From Anarhynchus alexandrinus (lineage: Eukaryota; Chordata; Aves; Charadriiformes; Charadriidae): 64,000 bases of DNA. A program made the position numbers and the translations under genes. The notes under the pieces were generated by a model. That model did no database searches and was not told the DNA's origin. It worked only from the letters and a program-made list of their open reading frames with translations. Numbering within the stretch: position 1 is the first letter of the stretch; the number at the start of each line of letters is the position of its first letter. This document shows positions 33,001 to 45,000 of the stretch, one piece after another. Location of the stretch: positions 107,655 to 171,654 of the forward strand of contig VUYV01000325.1 in the NCBI GenBank assembly GCA_008711295.1. Direction: 5' to 3'.

Positions 33001-36000
33001 GCTGAAACCTGCCATTCAGAAGGTGTGGGAGCAGCTTGGGTGGTTACATCTTTCCAGGTGACTGTACAGGAAAGTACCTATCTTTTCCGTACTTGCCTGG
33101 TGCAGTGGGAGGGGTGGCAAGTCCCGTTAAACTTTGTGCTGGTACGACCATGCCAAACAGAGGAGTGGAACCAAAGCGCGAACATGAGGAGTTTGCTGCA
33201 TGCTTTGGTAAGAGATTCTTGATTAAATCTGGTCACTGGGCAGACGAGAGAGTTTGGGTGCTTCTGTGAGAACTTGTGCTGACTTCAGACACGAATACAG
33301 ACTATTCCCTTGTTCTTTGCTCAGATACCAAAATCTGATCTGCGATAGTTCAACAGCGCAGGAGAGCTTGCTGTGCCCTTGGGTTACAGCTATTTGTGTA
33401 TCGCAGCAGCCTGCCGGTGCTCGACTTCTGCGTGCTGTCCTGGGGGGGCAGAGGAAGGAGATGGAAATGTCATCTGTGATCTGGAGCGAAGCTTTGTGAT
33501 CCCTGTGTGTGATCTGACAGCGAGAGGGTGAATGCCGCCTGCCCAGCATGAACCTGCAGCCGTCCTGGGCTGCAGCAGCACTCCAGCCTGGCCTCGGACG
33601 GGCTGTAGGCAGTTTGTCTCCTTAAAGCGTTTTCCAGGAATATTGAAAATGGATTTAAAAGGTCTAAAGAGCAAATGAATAACTATTCTGGGGTATTTGT
33701 GTAAGTAACCACTTTCTGTTGGTGGCAGTGATGGGAGGATTGTTCACGTGCCCTAAGGGCTTGGGGGACTCGAGGGTTCGGAGAGTGGGAAGGACGACGT
33801 GTTTTCCTCCAGCTCTGGCATTTGCTCTGTCTTCTCTGTATTTTGTTTCGGAGGTCCTCAGCTGGACCTTCAGAGTGTAAAGCCTTTGCTGGCCTGAGGA
33901 TGCCGTAAGTGGGAGTTGCCACATTTCTTAATTACACTGGGAATTTTCTTTTTAGTTGGATCATTCACTGCTGCCGCTTGGGTCCGGTGAAAAGCGATTT
34001 CTGTGTGAACCGCAGCTGCCTCGCTGAACACCTTCTGCATATTGGAAAAGGTGCTTCATTTGCATGGTCAGAACAGCCTAATGTGAACTTGAACTTGTTT
34101 CCTTCACAATATTTTTTATTTTTGGCTTGCTGTTGGGTGATTCATCCTTGCCGGTCTCTTGGCATTCTTTATATAAACAAGTGGCTTAAAGGGAGGTTTA
34201 GAAAATAGTTATATGAGGCCATATTGGGGTCTGATAGCATTTCTTGATCTTGGGAACTGTTGTCTTAAGCCGAAGTCTTGCCCAGACCCTGCGGTGTCAT
34301 CTCCTTGTGTTAAAGGTCTACTGACTGCACGTATGTCCTTAGAAATCAAAGTCCTGAAGAGAAGCAGGTTTTGGTTTCCGTTGCGTCCCTCACTTTCTGC
34401 TGTGTGTTCTCCACCCAGGTGCGGGTGAGTTGGAATCCAGGGCTTGGGTGCAGTAATTCTGCCACAAAGGCATTTTTATCGTATCAGCGCTATCTGTGTC
34501 ACTAATGGTAGGAGCTCTTAATTGCCACAACAAACACTAAATCCAGGAGGTTTTAACTTATGCTTTGGCATCTGCTGTCCCTCAGCAGGGGTGTGTTGAG
34601 CTGTAGTCTGTCCCCAGAGCCTTGTCATAAAGCAGAGCAGCCTGTTCTAGAAAAGCATACCTGTCGCATAAATACTTGCTGCTCTGAGCCACCACAGATT
34701 TTTCTTTAAACTTTGCTGTTCTATCCTGTTTAGAATTACTCAAAGCACATGACTCTGCCCGTTTCCTCCCTCCCTTTGTTATCTAAAATGATCCTGCCTG
34801 TTTCTGATAGTCGATCTGCGGTTCCCTTTGCTTAACTTCATGTGACTTGCTCTTTGTGGCTATCCAGAACAGGACTCTTCTGAACGCACAGAACCCTCCT
34901 CTTCGGACTGCCTTTGCCCCGCGTTACGCTGAAAAATACCCCCCATCTCTTTGCAGCGAGGGTGAGCAGCTCCTGTCGAGCGCGGAAGGTGTGGACACAG
35001 CGGGCGTGCGGGGGGGCTCTGCGGAAGCTCCTTCCTTCTCTCCTCCGCGAAGCAGCTCTGCCTATGAACGCTTTGGCAGGAAACCCGGGTACCCTTTCTA
35101 AAATTGGAGTTGTTCTCGGAGTGGAGGAAGGAGGCCAGTCCCGATTGATTCAGCTTGTGGGGCAGGGAGGAATTGGCTGCTCTTGGGTAGAGCGCTCTGC
35201 AGCAATGCTGTAAAGATGCAGTTACGGCGTTGTTTGATCTGCTTGCGGTGTATGGGGGCTCTTGACCACACGTGTTAATCATAAACCAGCCCTCTTTTCA
35301 CTACCAGCCCCTTGCAATCTCCTATTAATCTTTCTCGTTAAAGAAGGGGAGTGAAATTAACCTACTCTTAAAAAAAAAAAGTATTAATTTTTAAAAGTGC
35401 TTCAGTGCACAGAGCTGTGGTGATTTAAGAGAAATCAATGTAACAGTTATTAAATTATATGAAAGACTTGGTTCTGACTGAAATGAAGAGTTTCCTGGAA
35501 TAAGAAACGTCCTGGAACTTCCTATCGCTGTCCTGGAGTTATGTCTACAGGGAATACAGATATTAAAATCAATTTGAAGACAATTAACTGGCTCTGGTGC
35601 CTTTGAAGCGCTTTGCGAACAAGTCACTTTACATGCTCGTGTCTTTGTTTTTGCACTCCAGGGTTGGGATTTTGACTGACTTAATTGCACTTTGAAAACA
35701 CTTTAGGTGAGATGCCTAACACTTGCTTCAGGCCTCAGTTTAGAAAAACGAAGGCTGCGATTATAACAGCTCATCTGACCTAGTTACAATACGTACGGTG
35801 AATTGTGTCGGCAGTGACGGCGTGCGCTGCCCAGCGGGACGGCCGCGGGCACCGTATTTGTGTGTCTGCCGCTGCCCTGCTCTCGCCGTGGCTCACCCAT
35901 GTAGGGTGCCTGGGTGGTGAGACATCAGATAACGCACTTGAGATGGTCCACCAGGTAACAGGGCCACGCACCCGCATGGGCTGTCGGCACGCGTGAAGGC

Positions 36001-39000
36001 TTTGGCTGCCCCGGTGGTGCGCTGCGTGAAGGGGAGCCGTGCTGGAGCCGGGCGCAGCGGTAGCCGGTCGCTGTCTGCGCTGGGTTCGCAGCGAAGGGCC
36101 AGACCAGGCAGGTGAGCACGGGTGCTGCAGCCCTGTCCTGGACTGTGGGGCTCCGGCATCAGCACAGCGTTCACCGACCGAGTGCTCGGTTTGCTCTGAT
36201 CGTCTGATTTAGCCATCCTGAGTTGGATACCGAGGAGGGGGCGACACATCTGGGATGCAGCTGGCATTGTTCTAAAGCAGCATCTCCTTTTGGTTGGGTG
36301 AACGTTGCTTTAGGAGTAAATGTTTCCCTTCCATGTGTAAGAGGAGCTCTTGGGACTATCTCAGGTGGAGATACCTGTGGTTAAGTGAGAGTAATCCTGC
36401 TCTTGAGGCACAATTTGTTGTTGGTTGTGCTTGGCTGTGGATTGCAGGAGCCAGCCGAGATGGCCACGGCCTTAGGGAGGGGTACGAGGGCCTGGAGGGC
36501 TCTGACATCTCCCCTGTTCCAGACTTGTTAGTTTTCGTCTGTATTGCTACCTTCAAACAGCGATGCCCACCTCTGGGCAGGAGAGAAGGCTCGGGACGCG
36601 GTGGAGAACTGCCTCCTGAAATTCTTGGTGTGCACTGCTCTCTACCTCCTCCCCTTCATACAGCTAACAAAAGCGGGAAAAGTACTGGTCTGAAACACGG
36701 AGTGCTCTTAAAAAATGCTGGTAATACAATTTAACAGCAGACCACTGGGAGATGTTTTAAAATAGATGCTTTAATTCAAAGCAGAATCGGTCTGAGTCAG
36801 TCTGATTGAGTGAGTTTCCCCGTCTCCAGTTCTGCTGGTGGTCACTGTGTGTCCTGATCTGCAACGCGCTCAAAACTCCAATGGTCCTACCACAGCAGTG
36901 ACCACGAGAAGTACTGCCTCCGACACGAACACCTTTAGGCATTTTCCTTTCCCTGGCCTCATATGTTTGCTGTTCCCTGCGTCGCAGCATCCCGCTGCCT
37001 GCTGCCGTGCCATGGTTTCCTCCAGCTTTCAGGATCACCTGCAAGAGTTTACTCTCTTGCTGGCTTTCCTTTATGCGTCATGAGTTTTCCTGGTTTCTCC
37101 TTATTTCATGGAGGAACACCAGCCTGGGAGTTCCCCTCTGCGCTTGCTCGGGGGCAGGCTGTCTCCTGGTCCTCTCCCCATTCCTGAACAAGCAGCAATT
37201 GCCTTCCAAATTTCCAGTCCTCAAGGGAGCCGCGTGCTGGCTGGGCTTGCGGATCCCAACACCCCGCTCGCACACACTGAATTTCGGCTCTGGCTGTGAA
37301 ATACCTACCAGCTGCTTCGTTATCCCTGTTCTTAGTGTCTGCTTTAAAGATAAACCATTTGTGGTCTCAGCTTGTCAAAGCCTCTCGGTGCAGTCACTCA
37401 CCACGCACCTTGCTTCCTCTCGCTCGCTTTGGAAACTAGAGCAGAGGCAGCCCCGTGCGCGGCAGCAGCGGCTCTCGGTTCTCAAAACAGCCCAAATGCA
37501 AAGCAAAGCCTTGTGCCCGGCTGGGTGAAACCAGTCGTGCCATGGGAACAGGAAAAGCGAGGCACGGGCTGTACAATACGCACTCTCCCATCTTTCATCC
37601 CCCTGAAAGCCCCCAGCGCTGTTAGGGCGAAGGGCAGTGTGCAGATACTCAGTACCTTCCGCCTTTAGCTACTCTTACGCTTATTTTTCCAGGACACGTT
37701 GCTGCGATGTGATTATATACCGCGGTCCCTGCGCAGGTATCCCTCCCGCCTGCTTGCGTGGGATGGGCACCCGGCAGCGCGTCTGGCGGAGACATTCAGG
37801 GGCCCGATGGCTTTTGTCACAAGTGTCTCGCGGGGTCGGGACACTCAGCCTGGAGCGTCCTTGGACACGGCTGAAAAGCCCATCTTCTGGCAGTTAAGTA
37901 TTTCAGGAAATTTAGTCCCAAGCTCTTTGGCTGCGTGAGGGCGATGAGCTGCCACGTCTCCTCCCGCACAGGTGTGTTGTTCTAGATTGATTGGTATCTC
38001 TGCTTTCCTAGAAGTTCAGCCCGTGCTTTCGAGAAACCCCCAGCGCGTTCAGGAAGCTGTCCTGCAGGTCGGTGGTTGGGAGGTGGTAGAGGACGCTGCG
38101 AAGGTTACCCAGCAGAGCAACTCCCGGGGCCGTACCTTTCAGATTTTGCTGGAAGATAGTACATCAAATTAATGTGAACGCTGGGATAATTGTGCTTTCC
38201 TGTCCCTGACTGTCAGCATGCGTGTTCATGAATCAGTTGTGGAAAGCAGAAATGCTGTGGCATGCCTTCTCCTCTAGGACAGGTTGTTAGAATTCCAGGT
38301 GGCGGTTTATCTTATCTTCTGTGATTATATTACTGTGGTCTTGCAAAATCAATTTAGCCGTCCTGGTTATCTATAACAATGTCATATGTCTTGCTTCCTT
38401 TTGGCATTCCTGTTTTGTTGCCTACATTTTGCCCCATTTGCCCCCTAACAGAGAAGGAAGAGGAAATAAACCACCTGCTTTTTAAAGGTTGCATAAATAG
38501 CAAGACCTTGGTAGTCTTAGGCAAGAGCTGGTGGTTTAATCAAGGTCACACAGCAAGGCAGTCACCAGCAAGTCACTAATTAAGACATTTCAAAAATGTA
38601 TTTGGTCTCTTCGCTTCAAACGTATCATTAAAGCACCTATCCCAAGCTCCAGGGCACTACCAGCTAATTAAATACAATCAAATTCAGATAAAAGCAGCAG
38701 TGAAAACCCATTGCCTTTCTCCAGCCCAAACCAGCTGCCCACAGAAACCAAACGCTTCATTTTCACCGCAGTTCCTGCAGAATGCCTCTTCTGTAGCAGC
38801 ACTCACGTAGCTGCTGCTCGCAGCCTTCACTGGGAGGTGGAACGTGCGCTGATAACGGGAAGAGCCCGGCAGCGATGCTCCAGCTCCTCCCGGGGCGGGG
38901 GCTGCTGGGGCTGCCCTTTCCTCGCTTTCTCTGACCGCGGCACCGGCGTCCCTGGTAGCCCGACCGCTTGGGAAAGGTGTTTTTCATTCCTGTTTGCTTA

Positions 39001-42000
39001 CTGAATAAGCTCTTCTGGACTAGGTGTTCTGCGTGGTGGAACGTGGATCCTCGTTACTAAGGGCTATTAATGTGTTAGTCCCCGTGGAACGGCTGTGCTG
39101 CCCGGGGTTGGGCCGTGCACCCACCGGCCCCTGGAAATGAGCCCCGGTGCGGGTGGCTTTCCAGCCCTGGCACATGGCACATCTTCCTTGCGGTGGTCAT
39201 CCTCCCTCCTCATCCGATGTCATAAAGCAAAACTCCCCCCCTCTGGTCTCTCTCCGAGGGCTTGGAGAGCACCTCGTTTCCTGCTCTCATCTCTTGCAGG
39301 GCCGGGAGGGGCTTTGGTGCCTTCTGTCGCTCCAAAGTTTGGGTTTTTGAGAAGTGCCAGGCAACGTGGGATTTTCCAGCAGTTCTCGGCGCGAGACCCC
39401 GAGAGCGCTTGCAGTGACCGCGGGCAGCAGGCGCCGGCTCTAGCGCAGAACAGCGACGAGCTGCCTTGCGCTTGAAGCCGTGCCGCGGTTGCGTGGAAGG
39501 ACCCGGGGCAGGACCGGAGGGGTCTGCAGCCAGCGCTCCTCGCCACAGCCTCAGCACACGCGTCTGTGCTGCTGGCTTGGTGCTCTGCCGGCTTTGCTGG
39601 CCGGGTCGAGCCCCTCTCCCTGCCCCCTCGGCTGCCCCGGGGTGCCCGGCCATGAGCCGTGCCGGAGCTGCGCTCCCGGACACGGAGCGGTGCAGCCGGA
39701 GCAGCCCGCGGGCGAGAACCCCCCGGCCAGAGCCCAGCACCGGCCGTGCTGGGGAGAAGGAAACGGGAACCTCTTGCAAAGAGAGAAGTGCTCTGGGTTT
39801 TTCTGCGGGGCGGTGGGTACTCTGGCAGATGCACTTCTCCTCCCACCCTGGGCTGCGTTGGAGTACACTTTCCTTAAGCTTATGATGACCAAATCCCTTT
39901 CAGATGTCCCTTTTTTGTGCCGCCTTCTGTTCCCCACCAGAAATTTTGCTTATTTCTGATACCAAAAACTGTTAAAGGTTAAAAGGGAAGGCCTTGGAAA
40001 AAGGTGGCAACGTTCCTGGGCACTGAGAAATAACGATGATCTGGAAAATAAAGTTAAGAAAATGGCTACTCCTTTTTCTTTTCTAATTGCAATATTTGGG
40101 GTGGGGCAGATATTGAAGACAAAAGAAAGCACGTGGCTCTTGGGGGGGAAAAAACTGACTTGTGAATACTTTTCATAACCTTTTTCAGCTTGATTACTTC
40201 ATCTGCGCCCCCGAAATCCGGCGGGCGGGAGCCCCGGGCCGGGGAGCAGGGGGTGCTGCGGGGGAGAGGCGGTGGGTGCTGGGGGGGCCGGGGGCCGAGC
40301 GGGGTGCGGGGCTGCTGCCCGGAGCCCTCCTGCCCCGCGCCCGGCCGCCCCGCAGCGCAGCACGGCTTTGTTTACAGTGGATCTGTGGTTGAATTACACC
40401 ACATACAGTAATTCTCATCGCACTGCCAGTAATTTCCCTGACTTACCAAGCAGGCATCATTTCCTGAAAGTCAGCCCTGGTGCTTAGAGGAAGTACGAGC
40501 ACTCTCCTTCATGACTAAACACTATATGCAAATTTCCACGGGCTCAGGACAGACGCACTGTATGGCCGTCCTTTTTTCCTCCATTTTCACTCCTTTCTTC
40601 TGCATGTTAATTTTTAAAAGCCCTTGATGAGCTCTCTTCCCGGCTGCCGCTGCTGCCGCGGTCATGAATGAAGACCTTTCTCCATTATATACTGAAAAAT
40701 CTCACCTTACTGCTTCGTCCACCGCCTCGTCCTGCTCTGCCGACAGCAAGCTGAATGGTGTTTTAAAATGTCCCAAATGCAGTTCTGGCTAAAGTTCCCA
40801 TCTCTCTACAAGGTAATGCCTGATTTTTCTTCCCCCCCTCTCCTCCCCCCCCGAATCCCCGGGCTGTCTGCTTGCGAGGGTGCCCAGCTCCAGCGGCCCC
40901 CCCGGGCTCGGGGGTCCCCGGTGGTCTTCGCAGTGGCAGCAGCGGTTTAGGGGCGAGGGCTGCCGGCGCGGGGCAGGGGGAGCAGGACTGCTGTGCTGAC
41001 GGTGTGGTTTGCACTTTGCTGAACCGCGTGGGACTTTGCGGAGCGTTCCTGTCGGTTCGGACTTGGTCACTGACTGCGAAACTTGGAGGAAGAGGAGCTG
41101 CGTGGAGAATTGATCGGTGTGTTTATGTACTTGTCATGGCTTTCAGGAGTTTTATTTTTAAACCAGATGCTGGTGCAGAAAGCAAGGGGAGCGCTTGCCA
41201 GGCAGAGCACTGAACCCTTAAGACTGCAAGTTTATTGCCCCATATTTAGAAAGACTTTGGATTTTGGCAGCTAAAATTTTTTCTTTTAGCAATCGACTGC
41301 TTGCGTTGCAGCTGTTAATTCTTGATTCTGTCTTTCCTGAAACATAATTTGCTTAATCTGTGATTTTCGAGACAGCAAATCCTTCTTGTCTGGCAGTGTA
41401 GCTTTGTTTGTGTACCTATGTTTGTGTCTGCCTGTGTGTATATATGTGTTTTTTTTAACAAAACCCCCTATCAGCTGTGTGCTATTTAGTGGAGCAATCC
41501 ATAATTGCTGTGCAGGAGTATTTGTTTCCTCTGTGTCTGGATTGTGAGCAAATTAACCATTTATATTGATGGCCAAAATATTTTTCGGATGTACACTCCT
41601 TCTGTATTTAGACCTCACCTGTTCTTTCATTATTTTTAACAAAGACTTTGTTTCGAGCGAGGAGCCGGGCTGTGCCCCGTGCCTGGGACAAAGAGGTTAA
41701 GTGGTTGGGTGGTTTTACCCTGATTTTTTTCTGATCTTTTCGAGGGAGTTAATTATTGGTTCTGATAACTTTTCTGGTTTGGGATAACGATAGAAATAGT
41801 GTGCCGTAGCAGCGTCGACTGGCGATTCATTTGCGCTCGCGGTTTAGAAGTCCGGCAAATGATTATCATTGATTTATCAAGTCACTCACTAGAGCGTCTT
41901 CAGATACGAAGACCAGACAGTGATTTGCGATCCTCTATCTCCTGTTCTCGTACGTTGACGTTACTTTGACCTCGATGTGAAAGAAGAACACGCTGGCGAG

Positions 42001-45000
42001 CCCCGCAGCCAGCGGCGGTGCACGGCCTCTGCGGCGGCTGCCTGTTCACCCCTTATAGAACCATTCCCCCTTAAGCGTCACCCTTCTGTACGGGAATCGC
42101 CCTTTGCCATGTTATAGCGAAAACTTCGTCTCTGCCTCGAGCAGTGAGTTCCGAACCGTGCTTTCACGGCAGACTTCAAGGGCTCTGCTTGTGTCCATCC
42201 TTCTGTAACGGGGGAAACGGGGAAAAGCCTGTGCTGTGAGATGCGGCGCTCGGAGCTGAGGTCTTCAGGCGGTGCTTCCCCCGGGTGCTCGCTGTCCTGG
42301 GGCGCGGGAGCGTTCGACAGAGCGGGCGAAGAGAGGGGCAGAGCAGCTCTGCCAGCCCCCTGCGGTGAAACTCTCCTGCCAGGCACGATCTGCGCTGGGC
42401 TGCTCGGGTTTTGGTCGCAGGCTATGCAACCCCAAAAAAATCCAGAAAAACACACCAAACCCAAAAAAACAAATAGTCTAATTCCAGAAATAAGACTTAC
42501 GTAGAGAATGGTTGCAGAATAGCGTTTGAAATAGAGATCCTGCTGAGGGTCTCTTCTGGCTGGGATCAGCTGGAGCCGGTACCAGTGTCGGTGGGTCTGG
42601 CAGTGGCTTTATCCCGCTGAGGAGAGGAGACCTTTTGCTCACTCTGTTATTTCGTGAGCCGGTGGTTTAGGTGATGATCCTTCGTTTAGGTGATGATCCT
42701 TCTTTTCCCTTGAGGAGACTTAAGGTAGCTGCTCCTGTGTGCTCCATATAAACCAGTGGAGTGATTAGTCAGGGCACGGTTTATAGTGACACAGGTTGTA
42801 GTTATCAGTGCGGTCTTGTATTCAAACAATTACACTGCAGTTTGTATATAAGCAAGTGTAATTTAGCAGCGTTGCGCCGTGAGCTCTGCAGGGCGGGGAT
42901 CTAGCACGTTACTAGTTTTAGTGCTCTTCAGATACTGTAATTACTTAAGACAAATGGGAGACTGAAAGTTTGTGACTAATGCCTCGTAATACTGCAAGAG
43001 GATGGGCTCGCTGGAGTCACTTCCAGGACCAATATTACCCTCCCGCTGCCTCGGAGACTGATTTTCTCTTCCCCATTTCAGCCCAGCGCCCCGAGCAAAG
43101 GGAGCGGTGGTGGAGGCGGTGGGGCTGGCGCCTTCGCTGGGGGACCGAGGGGCTCAGGAAGGCAGAGGGCACTCCCTGGGATGTCTCGGGTTCTGTTCCA
43201 GTGCTTCTGCACATCCCGGTGCTATTCCAGCCCGGCACTTTCCTCTCTTCGGGACCCTCATGGGCAAAGGCTGCTCTACAGCTTCTTGCAGCCATGCCCA
43301 GAGGTTTGCAGATGTTTCCTCCTGAACCGACTTCTGTCGGTGGTATTTGCAAATGAACAAAACTGCGCAGAAGCGTCTCACCATAGCTCAGCGATGAGAC
43401 CGGGATGAGATCCACCTCCCCGAGACGCTGCTGCCGCCCTCCCTGGGTGGTGAAGCCCCAAGTGAAACACTGACAGTTAAGTGCAGAAATGGGTCTGTGT
43501 GACAAAGCTTTTCATAATGAAAAGACAAAAAAACAAAAAAAAAGAACAAAAAAAAGCCTGGCTAAACAAAGCTGAGCTTTCCTTGCAACTCCAGCCTTTG
43601 GGTTTCGCTCCTTGTAGTGCAGTATCTCCCAGGCCTGCCTGTCCTTGAGAGAGGAGAAACGCTCTTCTCCTCTCAGCATGTGGGTTATACCAAATGCCGT
43701 TCATCTTTTAGATTTAATATCAAGGATGGTGATGTCTCCTGAGGTCTGTTATGGATAGGAACTAGTTCTTGCACCTCCTCGTGTGAGCTGAGCTCCGAGG
43801 GCGCGTTGGGAGCAGAGCTCTGCTCTCCCTCCCGCCTGCCCGACGCGGTGAGACCTGTGCAGTGCCCAGGCCAGAGGTGTGCTTTTTTTAGGTGTTGCAT
43901 TCGGGATCTCCCCAGGCGCCTGTGAAAAGCGACACGTCTGTGTCTGTCTCGGGACCGGCCGCTTAACCAGCCGCTGTTCATCGCCTGCGGACAAAGCACG
44001 TGTACCGTCACGGATCGCGAGCGGGAGAGTTGGAGTTCCAGGTCCCTCTCAGGAGCTGTTTGTGTCACTGTGTTGTGGTGGGAACTCAGAGGAGATAACA
44101 GCTGTTGCTTCTAGTGCTGGGCTGGGAGAGTAACTTCTTCAAAGCAATTCTTAGGAGCCTCTTGATATCAGTCTGTATTTATGCTCTGTGTAGTATCTGG
44201 GCTGTCAGACACCCTGAGGGAGTTTCCAGCTGCTTCGGGTCTGGCTGCTGCGTGAGTCCAGTGTCTCGGGAACCAGAGCAGACGGGGAAGGAGCAGTCCG
44301 GCTGCCTGGCCATCTCTCTCTCCATCTCTCTGTCTCCCTCCTTCCCGGGAATGGCCAGAAGAGTTGCTACTAAAGTGATGTAAACTGTTTTGTAACAGTC
44401 AGAATATGAAAGAGCAGTATTAGGTGAATTGTTTAACTCTCTTCCTGAGCCGCAGCAAGCCCGGGTGTCAACGCTCTCCGCTTTACCCGTGTCCCGGTTG
44501 GAGCTGAAGAGGTGTGGTGGTAGCACAGGAGCGTCGATCGTGGTGACAGTCCGGTGGCTGTTGAACTCCTGCAGCGCTTGTTCTTGGGATTGTGAGTCCA
44601 GAGGAAGAAGCAGAAGGGTGGGGAGGACAGCGAGGGGAGATGGTGGCTTGTTTCAGCAGCACAGTGGTTCGAGGTAATCAGCAAGCGTCTCTGCAGAGGA
44701 CTGGAGGGTCGAGAGAGGCTGCAGACCTTGGGAGATGAGAGTTAATGGGAAAAAAATATCTCAATAGCACGAACAAGGTTAGCTGGAATCCCGCACACGC
44801 TGCCCGCACAGCACTCGGCATCCGGAGCTTGAGGCTGTGGGAGGCAGACGGGCAGGTTCCTGCAGGGCGCACGAGGCACTCTCTCTGGCCAAGAAATGCC
44901 ATATTTACCCTAGTGTTTTCCTACTTTCTTGAGTGTGAAACAGTCCCGTTTCTAGAGCTCACTTAATGATATATATAGGTGCCTGCTTCAGTCTCTGGAA

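Noticed and set aside
35600..35790. Possible second MIR-like fragment (GCCTCAGTTT motif)
   Set aside because: The match is limited to a short motif and the rest does not follow the MIR order.
39210..39959. Frames of 139-208 codons on both strands in intron 4
   Set aside because: They coincide with a CpG-rich block and mirror each other. No splice-bounded coding structure or family similarity is visible.
44343..44352. TTCCCGGGAA as a STAT6-type site
   Set aside because: A single palindromic motif of this size is expected by chance in a window of this length, and nothing in the context supports it.
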